From JAABVD01 sp965204545 (GTDB taxonomy: Bacteria > Verrucomicrobiota > Verrucomicrobiia > Opitutales > UBA2995), in contig CBDBFA010000003.1 in the NCBI GenBank assembly GCA_965204545.1, positions 558,001 through 622,000 on the forward strand: a DNA stretch of 64,000 nucleotides, written 5' to 3'. Every line of letters begins with the position of its first letter. Positions within the stretch are counted from its first letter, which is position 1. Positions 25,123 to 34,554 of this stretch are shown here, piece after piece. A program made the translations under genes and the position numbers. The notes below the pieces were generated by a model, which ran no database searches, had not been told where the DNA came from, and saw nothing but the letters and a program-made list of their open reading frames with translations.

Positions 25123-26862
25123 TCAGTGAATCTCGGGATCCGGGATTGCGGCCCCTCGGGTTAGAAAATCAAAATCACATCCTTCATGGGCCTGCTGAAT
25201 GTGTTTCAAGTATAAGTGGCCATAGCCTCGGGAATATGAGGTTGGAGGGAGTTTGGTTTCCGCCCTGCGGCGTTCAAGCTCTTTTTCCTCCACATGCATG
25301 TCGAGGCGCCGTTCCGCCACATCCATCTCGACCAAGTCCCCATTCCTGAGCAGGGCAAGCGGTCCTCCGACAAAGGATTCGGGAGCGACGTGCAAGACAC
25401 ACGCCCCGTAGCTGGTTCCGCTCATCCGGCAATCCGAAATGCGCAACATATCCCGCACTCCCTGACGCAAGAGCTTCTTGGGAATGGGCAGTTGCCCCCA
25501 TTCCGGCATTCCGGGTCCACCCTTGGGCCCGGCATTGCGCAAAACCAGAACCGAATCTGCATCCACTTCCAAGTCCGGATCGTCAATCTTTTCCTCCATC
25601 TCATCGTAACTGTCGAAAACGATGGCTTTGCCCCGGTGTTTCAACAAATGCGGTTCGGCCGCTACCGGTTTCAACACCGCTCCATCCGGGGCCAGGTTTC
25701 CCCGCAATATGACCAGGCCCCCCCAAGAGTGGACCGGTTCATCCAACTTGTGAATGACTTCGTGATGGTGGATTTCGCTCCCCTCGATATTATCCCCCAA
25801 AGATTTCCCGTTGACGGTCAGACAGTCGGTGGCCAGCAAGGAGCGCATCTCCTGCAACATGGCTCTCAAACCTCCGGCATAGAAGAAATCTTCCATGAGG
25901 TATTCGCCGGCGGGACGAATGTTGGCGAGTACGGGAACCTGCTCGGACAAAGAGTCGAAGCGATCGATCCGAAGGGGAATTCCCGCCCGTCTGGCCATAG
26001 CCACCAAATGGATGACCGCGTTGGTAGAACCACTCAGGGCCAAGACGGTTTTGATGGCATTGTCAAACGATTCGGGAGCCAGAATATCCGAAGGCTTTAA
26101 ATCCTCCCAGACCATATCGACGATGCGCCGCCCCGTAAAGGTGGCCATCTGGGAATGCCGCGAATCGGCAGCCGGGATGGAGGACGCCCCGGGCAAGGTA
26201 AAGCCGAGGGCTTCAGCCGCTCCCATCATGGTTGAGGCCGTTCCCATGGTCATGCAGGTGCCGTAGGAACGGGCAATTCCATCCTCGATGCCGCGCCATT
26301 CACATTCGGATATCCTGCCCGCTCGAAGCTCAGCCCAGTATTTCCAGACATCGGTCCCGCTGCCCAGGGTCCTTCCTTGGTAATCACCCCGAAGCATGGG
26401 CCCGGCCGGCAAATATATTGCCGGCAAATCCATACTGATGGCGCCCATGATGAGAGCGGGGGTGGTTTTGTCACAGCCCCCCATCAATACCGCTCCATCC
26501 GCCGGATGAGACCGCAACTGTTCCTCCGCTTCCATGGCCAGGAGGTTGCGGTACAACATCGTGGTAGGTTTCATGAAAACCTCCGATAAGGAAAAGCAAG
26601 GCATTTCCACCGGAAATCCCCCCGCTTGCCAGATCCCCCTTTTCACCTCCTCGGCCCGCGTCCTGAAGTGGCCGTGGCAGGAACTGAGGTCATTCCAGGT
26701 ATTTAAAATCGCTATGACCGGTTTGCCCATGTAATCATCCCGGCTATAACCCAATTGTGCGGTGCGGGAACGGTGGGTAGAGGAACGCAAACTATCAACG
26801 CCGTACCAGCGATGGCTGCGCAATTCTTCCGGTGTCTTTCTCAGGGGAGAAGATTTGTCCAT
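25123..26862 (-). CDS. IlvD/Edd-family sugar-acid dehydratase
   Basis: This 579-residue enzyme resembles L-arabinonate and D-xylonate dehydratases more than dihydroxy-acid dehydratase of valine synthesis. That judgement rests on its length and on the adjacent aldolase. Fe-S cluster cysteines appear as NDLSSCHGH (near residue 60), MGGCDKTTPA (near 128) and YGTCMTMGTASTM (near 200). GSTNAVIHL is conserved near 285 and SGTSYG near the C-terminus. It dehydrates a sugar acid to its 2-keto-3-deoxy form, which the downstream aldolase (12 bases away) can cleave. It is the first gene of this operon, after a repeat array. Confidence 0.85.
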   Translation of the reverse strand: MDKSSPLRKTPEELRSHRWYGVDSLRSSTHRSRTAQLGYSRDDYMGKPVIAILNTWNDLSSCHGHFRTRAEEVKRGIWQAGGFPVEMPCFSLSEVFMKPTTMLYRNLLAMEAEEQLRSHPADGAVLMGGCDKTTPALIMGAISMDLPAIYLPAGPMLRGDYQGRTLGSGTDVWKYWAELRAGRISECEWRGIEDGIARSYGTCMTMGTASTMMGAAEALGFTLPGASSIPAADSRHSQMATFTGRRIVDMVWEDLKPSDILAPESFDNAIKTVLALSGSTNAVIHLVAMARRAGIPLRIDRFDSLSEQVPVLANIRPAGEYLMEDFFYAGGLRAMLQEMRSLLATDCLTVNGKSLGDNIEGSEIHHHEVIHKLDEPVHSWGGLVILRGNLAPDGAVLKPVAAEPHLLKHRGKAIVFDSYDEMEEKIDDPDLEVDADSVLVLRNAGPKGGPGMPEWGQLPIPKKLLRQGVRDMLRISDCRMSGTSYGACVLHVAPESFVGGPLALLRNGDLVEMDVAERRLDMHVEEKELERRRAETKLPPTSYSRGYGHLYLKHIQQAHEGCDFDFLTRGAAIPDPEIH

Positions 26863-27365
26863 GGAAACAGTCTCGATCTGTTAGGGACCATATTCGTTAG
26901 GCGCCCTTTCCAGGTCTAGCCAAAAGGAGAAATCCCCCCTATTTTTCTCAAACAACCCATCCCCTTGCGCCTCCCCTGTCTCCAAACACCTCTCGCAAAG
27001 CTCGCCAAGAACCCAGAGTTTAATCGTGATCGTGATCTTGATCGAAAAAAGCGGGATGAGAAATGGCCTCTCGCCAAGACCCCCAAGAGGGTCCGTCTTC
27101 GCCATCACCTCTTTATGGGGGACCCGCCTCCCGGCGTGGCATGCAGGAATGTCCCCCCTCTGTTAATACTTGTTCCGGCAAAGCCGGATTCCTTGGCGTT
27201 TCTCCGCGCTCTTTGCGAGAGTCTTCTCCCCAATTCCCAATTCCCAATTCCTAATTCCTAATTCCTAATTCCTAATTGGCGCGCCTCAGCGCGCCTATTT
27301 TGGTACTGCAATATTTGCAGAATGGTTGTAATATGATTTAATAAGCAATAATCCCATAAATTTTC
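26863..27365. repeat. Intergenic mosaic, inverted CTCTCGCAAAG ends
   Basis: No gene is seen. A unit from about 26990 to 27221 starts CTCTCGCAAAG and ends with its inverted copy. Inside are a GATCGT block (about 27022-27046), a GCCAAGAC block, and the GGGGGACCCGCC module (about 27117-27185). A heptamer array with four CCTAATT units and a GCGCGCC hairpin (27232-27296) follows and faces the downstream gene. The last 70 bases are an AT-rich leader. Confidence 0.8.
27117..27185. repeat. GGGGGACCCGCC/GTTCCGGC module (copy 1)
   Basis: The segment begins GGGGGACCCGCCTCCCGGCG and ends GTTCCGGCAAAGCCGGAT. GGGGGAC and GTCCCCCC form inverted ends of its first half. Near-identical copies are at about 32262-32330 and 47668-47740, and a reversed copy is at about 54289-54362. 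Confidence 0.75.
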
Positions 27366-30300
27366 ATGATGGCGTTAAAGAACTCGATCCCAGGCATGAT
27401 CGGTGAAAAAAGCCCGGAATGGGTTCGGCACGACTTTTCCACCCGGCTCTTCGTTTGGGCTGCACTTTGCATCCCTCTCCTCCTGACCGGCCCGCGAGTT
27501 GAAAGCGAGGAAGTCACCACCAGCCAAGAGCCATTGCCGGTAGACTTCAACCGCCAGGTCCGCCCCATCCTATCGGAAAATTGTTACGCCTGCCACGGTC
27601 CCGACTCAGAAACCCGCGAGGCCGATCTCCGGCTGGATATCGAGGAAGGGGCCTTTCGGGAGCGCCGGGACGGTCCCCCCGCCATCGTCGGGGGAGATCC
27701 GCATAACAGTCCCCTTTACCAGCGCATTACCCACGAGTTGAAGAGTGAGAGAATGCCCCCTGCCGATTCCGGTAAAACCCTTACCCGGGAGCAAAAGGAA
27801 ACCCTTTACCGCTGGATTCAAGAGGGAGCGGTTTGGCAGGACCATTGGTCCTTTGTAAAACCTGTCCGGGCCAAGGTTCCCCCTCTGTCCTGGGGTAACA
27901 ATGAAATCGACGCCTTTACCTACCGGGCCATGAGGGAACGGAGCCTCGAGCCCAACCCGGAGGCCGACCGCACTACTTTGGCCCGCCGCTTAGCCCTCGA
28001 TTTAACCGGATTACCTCTCCACCCCGAAAAAGTCGACCAATTCGTCCAGGACTCCTCTCCCCGGGCCTATGAAAAACTGGTCGACCGCCTGCTGCAGGAT
28101 CCGGCCTTCGGCGAACACCAGGCCCGCATCTGGCTGGATGCGGCCCGTTACTCCGACACCCACGGGTTGCACCTGGACAACTATCGCGAGATCTGGCCTT
28201 ACCGCGACTGGGTCATCGATGCCTTCAACCGCAACCAACCCTTTGACGAATTCGTGGTCGAACAGATCGCGGGGGACCTGCTTCCCAACCCCACCCTGGA
28301 ACAGCGGTTGGCCACCGGATTCAACCGCTGCAACCCAACCACTAGTGAGGGAGGGGCCATCGACGATGAGTACCGGGCAATTTATGCGAAAAACCGGGTT
28401 GAAACCACCGCGACCGTATTTTTGGGGCTCACCATGGGGTGCGCCTCATGTCACGACCATAAATTCGACCCTTTCAAACAGGAGGAGTTTTACGAATTTT
28501 CCGCCTTCTTCAACAACCTGAGCGGGCCCATTATGGACGGCAACGCCTACGATACAAAACCCATTGTCGTCATCCCCAAACCCGAACACCGCGAGGTTTG
28601 GCCCGTATTAAAGAGGGAATTTGAAGCCATGAACGAAGAACTGGGTCGGTACAGAAATGCCAGGGAAGGAGCATTCAGGGCCTGGCTCACCAGTGGAGAG
28701 GCTGCCCATAGTGGTGATTTCCTGCAAAAACACGTTCAATTTGGCCTCACCCCGGCCAAATCCTCGAAAAAGAATACGGAGGTGGAGGAAGATGCCTCCG
28801 AAGGTCCCACGACTCCCCCATCCTACCCGACCGTGACTTTTGACTTGGAGGACAAGGTCGATTTGGGGGCACTCGGCTTGACTTTCAACCCCGACCGGCC
28901 CTTTACCCTGCGCTTCAAGTTTAAACTCCCCGAAGAAGGCAAAAATAAGAAGCCGCTTATCCCCCTTCTCTCCCAATTTGACGGAGACCGGGGCTGGCGC
29001 CTGACCGTGGCCAACACCGATGGCCGCTTTCCCACCCGCTACCAGTTCACTTTTCAACTGATCCATTCCCTCAAAAACAACCAAATGATATCCGTCACCA
29101 CCCGGCCCAAACGCGCCAATCCCCGGGAAGGTAGACAGGCAATCCTCTATGTCAGTTACGACGGTTCAAAAAAAGCGCGGGGCATCTCCATTTCAGCCGG
29201 CTCGCGCCAACCCTTCAATTACGCGAAACTCCACGACAACCTGACGGGCACGGCTGCCTCGGATTCCGAATTATGGATCGGACAGGACCGGGAAGGCAAC
29301 ACATTCACCAAGGGCGAGATCCTGGAAATCGCCTTTTTCAACCGCATTGTCTATCCCTTCGAAGGCAACCTCGCCGGGCAAAAAGCTGCCTTTGAGAAAG
29401 CCCTCAATGTGGCCGAGGACCGACGCAGCAATAAGCAATGGAATCTGCTGAGGGATTATTACTTCGAGGTCCTGGATTCGGAAAACCGGGAACTGAAACG
29501 CAAGCAGGCGGCCAAGGAACTGGAATACCATTTCGTCTACGACCAGTCCACAGTTTCCCTGGCCATGGAGGATCGTGCCGCCACGCCCTCGGCCCATATT
29601 TTGGAAAGGGGCGAATACGATAAACCCGGCAAACAGGTTTTTGCCAATATACCAAAAATTTTTGGCGGTTTACCTGAGGGCGCTCCGGCCAATCGCCTCG
29701 GTCTGGCCCGGTGGCTGGTCCATCCCGACAATCCACTCACCTCACGGGTAAACGTGAACCGGTTCTGGCAAAACCTGTTTGGCGCCGGGCTGGTGAAGAC
29801 CTCGGAAGACTTCGGCATCATGGGAGAAATTCCCTCCCATCCCGATCTGCTGGACTGGCTTGCCCTGAGGTTTCGGGATTCCGGATGGGACGTAAAGGGC
29901 CTGATCAAACTCATGGTGACCTCGGCCACCTACCGGCAAAGTTCCCACTTTACCTCGGAAAAATTGCAAGTGGATCCGGAAAACCGCTTCCTGGCCCGGG
30001 GACCGCGTTACCGCCTCGATGGTGAAACCATCCGCGATAAGGCGCTATTTGTCAGCGGCTCGCTGAACCCCGAACGCGGCGGCCCACCGGTAAAACCGTA
30101 TCAACCCGAGGGGATTTGGTATGCCGTGGGCTATTCCGACAGCGATACCGCCATTTTCCAGATGGACCAAGGAGAGGACCTCTACCGCCGCAGTTTATAC
30201 ACCTTCTGGAAGCGCACCGCTCCTCCACCCAACATGGTGGTTTTCGACGCCCCTTCCCGCGAAACTTGCAGCGTGCGCCGGGAAAGGACCAACACTCCCC

Positions 30301-30641
30301 TGCAAGCGCTCACCCTGATGAACGACACGCAATACGTGGAGGCGGCCCGTCAATTGGCTCAGCGCTCCATGCGGGAAAACCGGGGATCTACCTCAGGAAC
30401 TATTCGCGCCATGTATCGCTACGCCTTTGGCGCTGCTCCTTCCCAAAAGTATCAAACCGTCTTATCTGACTCCTATGCAGAATTCGAATCGGCCTACCGC
30501 AGCAATCCCCGGGATGCCGAGGCCTTGATTCGGGTCGGAGAATCCCCTGCCCCGCCGGAACTCGAGCCGGTTGAACTCGCCGCTTTCACCCTGGTGGCCA
30601 ACCAAATCATGAATCTGGACAGCTTCGTCAATAAATTTTAA
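27366..30641 (+). CDS. PSD1-type secreted protein: PSCyt1, DUF1549, LamG-like, DUF1553
   Basis: This large (1091-residue) exported protein has the architecture common in PVC bacteria. A leader (about 22-45) is followed by PSCyt1 with CYACHGPD (C73, C76, H77) and MPP near 130. DUF1549 has a second heme-like motif, CASCHDHKFDP (C359, C362, H363). A LamG/concanavalin-like segment spans about 500-690, and DUF1553 (PSD1) spans about 760-1040. The function is unknown; it is usually suggested to be polymer-linked oxidation or hydrolysis. The downstream DUF1501 gene (15 bases away) is its usual partner. A paralogue is at 35805. Confidence 0.88.
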   Translation: MMALKNSIPGMIGEKSPEWVRHDFSTRLFVWAALCIPLLLTGPRVESEEVTTSQEPLPVDFNRQVRPILSENCYACHGPDSETREADLRLDIEEGAFRERRDGPPAIVGGDPHNSPLYQRITHELKSERMPPADSGKTLTREQKETLYRWIQEGAVWQDHWSFVKPVRAKVPPLSWGNNEIDAFTYRAMRERSLEPNPEADRTTLARRLALDLTGLPLHPEKVDQFVQDSSPRAYEKLVDRLLQDPAFGEHQARIWLDAARYSDTHGLHLDNYREIWPYRDWVIDAFNRNQPFDEFVVEQIAGDLLPNPTLEQRLATGFNRCNPTTSEGGAIDDEYRAIYAKNRVETTATVFLGLTMGCASCHDHKFDPFKQEEFYEFSAFFNNLSGPIMDGNAYDTKPIVVIPKPEHREVWPVLKREFEAMNEELGRYRNAREGAFRAWLTSGEAAHSGDFLQKHVQFGLTPAKSSKKNTEVEEDASEGPTTPPSYPTVTFDLEDKVDLGALGLTFNPDRPFTLRFKFKLPEEGKNKKPLIPLLSQFDGDRGWRLTVANTDGRFPTRYQFTFQLIHSLKNNQMISVTTRPKRANPREGRQAILYVSYDGSKKARGISISAGSRQPFNYAKLHDNLTGTAASDSELWIGQDREGNTFTKGEILEIAFFNRIVYPFEGNLAGQKAAFEKALNVAEDRRSNKQWNLLRDYYFEVLDSENRELKRKQAAKELEYHFVYDQSTVSLAMEDRAATPSAHILERGEYDKPGKQVFANIPKIFGGLPEGAPANRLGLARWLVHPDNPLTSRVNVNRFWQNLFGAGLVKTSEDFGIMGEIPSHPDLLDWLALRFRDSGWDVKGLIKLMVTSATYRQSSHFTSEKLQVDPENRFLARGPRYRLDGETIRDKALFVSGSLNPERGGPPVKPYQPEGIWYAVGYSDSDTAIFQMDQGEDLYRRSLYTFWKRTAPPPNMVVFDAPSRETCSVRRERTNTPLQALTLMNDTQYVEAARQLAQRSMRENRGSTSGTIRAMYRYAFGAAPSQKYQTVLSDSYAEFESAYRSNPRDAEALIRVGESPAPPELEPVELAAFTLVANQIMNLDSFVNKF

Positions 30642-30656
30642 CCGGAACGACCTCTC

Positions 30657-32123
30657 ATGAATCCAATTCAAGAATACGTAAAACTGGAAACGCGACGGCA
30701 ATTCCTGAGCAAAATGTCCAAGGGCCTGGGTATTGCCGCCATTTCCTCCATGGCCGGGCCTGGAATGCCCCTCAACTCCCTGGCAAACGGTGGTCTCGGC
30801 CGGGGGATGCTGGGCAGTCCCCACTTTCCAGCCAAAGCCAAACGTGGCATCTACCTGTTCATGTCCGGCGCTCCCTCCCAATTGGATACCTGGGACTACA
30901 AACCGAAAATGAAGGAGCTGTTCGACACCGACCTGCCGGATTCAATTCGCCGGGGCCAGCGTTTGACCACCATGACTTCCGACCAGGTGCGTTTTCCAAT
31001 TGCACCCTCCATTTACGAATTCAAACCCCACGGGAAATCCGGGACCATGGTAAGCGAACTGCTGCCCTACACCAGCAAAGTCGTGGATGACATCGCCGTG
31101 GTAAAATCCGTCTGGACGGAGGCAATAAACCACGATCCGGCCATCACCTACATTCAGACCGGCAACCAGATTCCGGGCCGTCCCAGCCTGGGAGCCTGGT
31201 TGAGCTATGGGCTGGGAAGCCTGAATGAAAACCTGCCCACCTTTGTGGTCCTGAATTCAACCTGGACCGGGCGCAAAGAGGCCCAGGCCCTGTATTCCCG
31301 TCTATGGGGAGCAGGACCCCTCCCCTCCGAGCACCAGGGCGTGGCTCTGCGATCCTACGGCGATCCCGTATTGTACTTAAGGGATCCGCAAGGAGTGAGC
31401 CGCGATCTCCGGCGCGTCATGCTGGACGGAGTCAATGCCATCAACAGGGACCTTTACGAGGAAGTGGGGGACCCGGAAACCCACGCCCGCATTTCCCAAT
31501 ACGAAATGGCCTTCCGCATGCAGGCCTCGGTCCCGGAACTGACCGACCTCTCCGATGAACCGGACTATATCCTGGACATGTACGGCCCCGATGCCTTGGT
31601 TCCCGGCACCTTTACTTATAATTGTATTCTGGCCCGCCGCTTGGCCGAAAAAGGGGTGCGTTTCTCCCAAATTTTCCACCGAGGCTGGGATCAACACGGC
31701 GGCCTGCCCAAAGACCTGCCCAATCAGTGTAAAGATATCGATCAGGCCTGTTACGCCCTCATTACCGATCTGAAACAAAGGGGAATGTTCGACGATACAT
31801 TGGTTATCTGGGGAGGGGAATTCGGAAGGACCATCTACTGCCAGGGCGAATTGACCCCGGACAATTACGGCCGCGACCACCACCCGCGCTGCTTTACCAA
31901 ATGGATGGCCGGAGCGGGGGTCAAAGGAGGAACCGTCTACGGAGAAACCGACCCCTTCAGTTACAACATCACCAAAAATCCAGTGCACATAAGGGATCTC
32001 AACGCCACTATCCTGGAACGGTTTGGAATCGACTTCCGGAAACTGAACTTCCGGCACCAGGGCCTCGACCTGAGGCTTACCGGCGTCGAAGAAGCCCACA
32101 TAGTCCGGGATATCCTCACCTGA
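30657..32123 (+). CDS. DUF1501 protein paired with PSD1 gene
   Basis: The 488-residue protein begins with an export leader in which ETRRQFLSKMSKGLG is Tat-like. DUF1501 blocks are IWGGEFGRTIYCQGEL, GRDHHPRCFTKWMAGAGVKGG and TGVEEAHIVRDI. Its closest relative in the window is the gene at 39099, which also follows a PSD1 gene. This suggests a duplicated PSD1-DUF1501 cassette. The 15-base spacing to the upstream gene implies one operon. Its catalytic activity is unknown. Confidence 0.87.
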   Translation: MNPIQEYVKLETRRQFLSKMSKGLGIAAISSMAGPGMPLNSLANGGLGRGMLGSPHFPAKAKRGIYLFMSGAPSQLDTWDYKPKMKELFDTDLPDSIRRGQRLTTMTSDQVRFPIAPSIYEFKPHGKSGTMVSELLPYTSKVVDDIAVVKSVWTEAINHDPAITYIQTGNQIPGRPSLGAWLSYGLGSLNENLPTFVVLNSTWTGRKEAQALYSRLWGAGPLPSEHQGVALRSYGDPVLYLRDPQGVSRDLRRVMLDGVNAINRDLYEEVGDPETHARISQYEMAFRMQASVPELTDLSDEPDYILDMYGPDALVPGTFTYNCILARRLAEKGVRFSQIFHRGWDQHGGLPKDLPNQCKDIDQACYALITDLKQRGMFDDTLVIWGGEFGRTIYCQGELTPDNYGRDHHPRCFTKWMAGAGVKGGTVYGETDPFSYNITKNPVHIRDLNATILERFGIDFRKLNFRHQGLDLRLTGVEEAHIVRDILT

Positions 32124-32442
32124 TTGGAACCCCTCCCCTGTCTCCCAACACCTCTCCCAAAACACGCCAAGTTCGCCAAGATTCTGGGTAAAAACATGGA
32201 TGAAAAGGATAGACAGGATTTGAATAATCCGTGGGCAGTATACTTTTGGCGTGGTGGGGGACCCGCCTCCCGGCGTGGCGTGCAGGAATGTCCCCCCTCC
32301 GTTAACTCTTGTTCCGGCGAAGCCGGATCGCTTTGCGTTCTTGGCGAGCTTTGCGAGAGATCCACCATTCCATCACTCCATCACTCCTCCCCCATTCCTA
32401 ATTCCTAATTCCTCATTCCTAATTGGCGCCTCCGGCGCCTCT
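32124..32442. repeat. Intergenic mosaic abutting start of cytochrome/LRR gene
   Basis: In order: GCCAAG-type block (about 32150-32185), ATGGATGAAAAGGATAGACAGGATTT-type segment, the GGGGGACCCGCC module (about 32262-32330), an inverted CTCTCGCAAAGC end (about 32345-32362), octamers, and a heptamer/hairpin module (32393-32440). The hairpin ends two bases before the GTG at 32443. There is no recognisable ribosome-binding site between them. Confidence 0.8.
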
Positions 32443-33411
32443 GTGTTTATTCTTCTCCTCCTGGCCGGCCCCATAACCCACGGCAATGAGGGCCAAACGG
32501 AAGGGGAAAGGCCGGCCGCCATAGAGGAGATGGTGGTCTACACCCACCTCATTCAGCCGGTATTGGAACAAAACTGCATGAGTTGCCACAACCCGGATGA
32601 TCGAAAGGGTGAATTCAATATGGAGACCTATCAGAACCTCCTCAAGGGCGGCGACATGGGTTATGCCATAGCGCCGGGCGATCGGGATGACAGCGAACTC
32701 TACTACCGCATCACCCTCCCCCACGACCACGACGAATTCATGCCAGCCGAAGAAAGACCTCCGCTGAGCGAGGCGGAGGTCGCATTGCTGGGTTGGTGGA
32801 TCGATCAGGGCGCCTCACCCGATACGATGCTGTCCGATTACCCGGAATTACCACCTTTCCTGGATTCCTATGTTGCGGAGGCGCTCAATTCCATGCTTTC
32901 GGAGGAAGAACGGGAAAAACGCGAGCAGGAACGGCGGGAACTCTACGCCCTACTCAGCCGAATTCAAGAAGCCACCGGCGTCCTCATCATACCGACCGAA
33001 CCCCGGTCCCTGGAATTCAACTTGGAGACCTACACCATCCAAAAGCGTTTCGACCATACCACCTTGAAACAATTGCAACCCTATGCCTCCAGATTTGTTC
33101 AGGCCGACCTGAGCGGAACCCAATTGACCGATGAAGCTATCCCTACCCTCTCCAAATTTAAAAACCTCCTATCGCTCAATTTGAGTAAAACCAGAATAGA
33201 GGGGAGAAACATCGGCCAATTGGCCGCCTTGCCCAACCTGCGATCCCTCAACCTTTACGGAACCCCCATCCGTTCCGATTACCTGAATTCCCTCACTGAG
33301 CTCAAACAACTCAAGCGCCTCTATCTCTTCCAAACCGATCTCTACCAGGAAAACCATATCACCAAACTCCGAGAGGCCCTGCCCGAGTGCGATTTTGTCA
33401 TGAATGAGTGA
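32443..33411 (+). CDS. Secreted PSCyt1-type cytochrome with leucine-rich repeats
   Basis: The gene is a paralogue of the one at 21511: a cytochrome domain with CMSCH (C45, C48, H49), then leucine-rich repeats (LLSLNLSKTRIEG, LRSLNLYGTPIRS). The frame is open back to 32251, but that part is entirely repeat DNA. The GTG at 32443 directly follows the GGCGCC hairpin and begins a hydrophobic stretch FILLLLAGPITHG that can serve as a short signal peptide (322 residues). The native 5' end, including the ribosome-binding site, appears to have been replaced by the array. The real start is uncertain, and the gene may be silent or expressed from a repeat-borne start. Confidence 0.7.
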   Translation: MFILLLLAGPITHGNEGQTEGERPAAIEEMVVYTHLIQPVLEQNCMSCHNPDDRKGEFNMETYQNLLKGGDMGYAIAPGDRDDSELYYRITLPHDHDEFMPAEERPPLSEAEVALLGWWIDQGASPDTMLSDYPELPPFLDSYVAEALNSMLSEEEREKREQERRELYALLSRIQEATGVLIIPTEPRSLEFNLETYTIQKRFDHTTLKQLQPYASRFVQADLSGTQLTDEAIPTLSKFKNLLSLNLSKTRIEGRNIGQLAALPNLRSLNLYGTPIRSDYLNSLTELKQLKRLYLFQTDLYQENHITKLREALPECDFVMNE

Positions 33412-33639
33412 AAACATGGTTAAAAAAACCACAGAGGACACAGAGAGCACAGAGTTTAATCGTGATCGTGATCGATCGAAGGGGGGAATGCGCCAAGACG
33501 CGCGAATTGGGAATTAGAAATTTTGTGTTTTTTGTGCCTTTTGTGGCTCAACCTTCCTCTTTTTTCGATCAAGATCACGATCACGATCACGATAAACCTT
33601 CGGGTCTCCTTCTCTCACCTCTCTCTGTGCTCTCTGTGG
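33412..33639. repeat. Intergenic repeat region
   Basis: No gene is seen. It holds an inverted CTCTGTGNN block (about 33427-33455), a GATCGT block (about 33455-33480), a TTTTGTGG-type segment, an oppositely oriented GATCAC block (about 33565-33598), and a CTCTGTGNN block (about 33615-33645). The two GATC blocks are inverted relative to each other, about 85 bases apart. Confidence 0.75.
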
Positions 33640-34554
33640 TTAACCCGGGGCGCTGCCGAATACCGACTTAAGGTAGGCGGCGTTGTGCCTATAGGCTTCT
33701 TCGACCTCCATACCTTTAGGAATGGCCGCTTCAATGATCAGCCAAGCCCTGTAGCTGATTTCCTCGAGGACATCCTTGAGCCGGTTGAAATCGATCCGGC
33801 CCTGACCGAGCAGGAAACCGATTTCCTTGCAATGGATCTCGCAAATATTCTCGCTGCCAAGGCTCTTGATCTCCTGGAAGATATCGTATCCCAATTTATC
33901 GGCGTTGGCCACGTCATAGTAAACCTTCACTGCAGGTGAATCCACCCCATCGAGAATGTAGCGGTGGTCGCCCTCGTTTAACCTGGTCTCCAGCCCCAGG
34001 GTAAAACCGTGCTTTTCGGCTGAGGGTGCAATGCGTTTCAGCTTTTCGATGACATTTTCTATCAGATCCGGTTTTCCATTGATGTCGCCTAGGCCGAAGA
34101 AGGCCAGCAGGACGATATCCGGAGCAACCATTGACGCCAGCTTTTCATCTCCGAGATCGGCGGCCTCTTCTTTCAGTTTTGCCATGGTTTGGATGCACTC
34201 TACTACTAGGCGCTCCCCTTCCTCGGTGCTGGATAAGGGAATTTTGTTCAACCGTCCTATGGCCAGCGAGGCAATGCCTACTCCGGTTTGTTCGACTACT
34301 TTCCTGACTTTCTGACGGTTTTCCTTACTCCTCAGGTCCATGCCTTCGTTGGCTTCATCGAAGGAATACTGGATACCGTCCAGGCCAAGTTCGCGTCCCA
34401 AGCGGAATGCGTCGAGTTCGAGCTTTTTTTTAATGGACCAGTCGCAGGCGCCAATCCGGAACCTGTGTTTGGGATTTTCAGCCAGAAGCCGAGGCGCGAT
34501 CAGGGCACCGGTGGCGAGCAAGGCACTGGTTCTTATGGCTTCACGTCGATTCAT
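33640..34554 (-). CDS. Sugar phosphate isomerase/epimerase-like TIM barrel, exported
   Basis: The leader MNRREAIRTSALLATGALIAP is Tat-like, so this 304-residue protein is likely exported. The rest matches the xylose-isomerase-like TIM-barrel superfamily (AP_endonuc_2): GACDWSI, ELGLDGIQYSFDEANEGM, LGLETRLNEGDH, VYYDVANADKLG and EIHCKEIG contain the usual Glu, Asp and His metal ligands. Substrate and reaction are unknown; secreted relatives are common in Verrucomicrobia and Planctomycetes. The TAA stop lies in TGTGGTTAA, the end of a CTCTGTGNN repeat block. Confidence 0.82.
   Translation of the reverse strand: MNRREAIRTSALLATGALIAPRLLAENPKHRFRIGACDWSIKKKLELDAFRLGRELGLDGIQYSFDEANEGMDLRSKENRQKVRKVVEQTGVGIASLAIGRLNKIPLSSTEEGERLVVECIQTMAKLKEEAADLGDEKLASMVAPDIVLLAFFGLGDINGKPDLIENVIEKLKRIAPSAEKHGFTLGLETRLNEGDHRYILDGVDSPAVKVYYDVANADKLGYDIFQEIKSLGSENICEIHCKEIGFLLGQGRIDFNRLKDVLEEISYRAWLIIEAAIPKGMEVEEAYRHNAAYLKSVFGSAPG

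Noticed and set aside
24151..25164. 337-residue plus-strand open frame
   Set aside because: It begins in repeat DNA and then runs antisense to the HpcH/HpaI aldolase, whose family motifs are clear.
27232..27296. Possible CRISPR-like array
   Set aside because: The units are 7 bases with no spacers, and no cas gene is in the window. It is a microsatellite joined to a hairpin.
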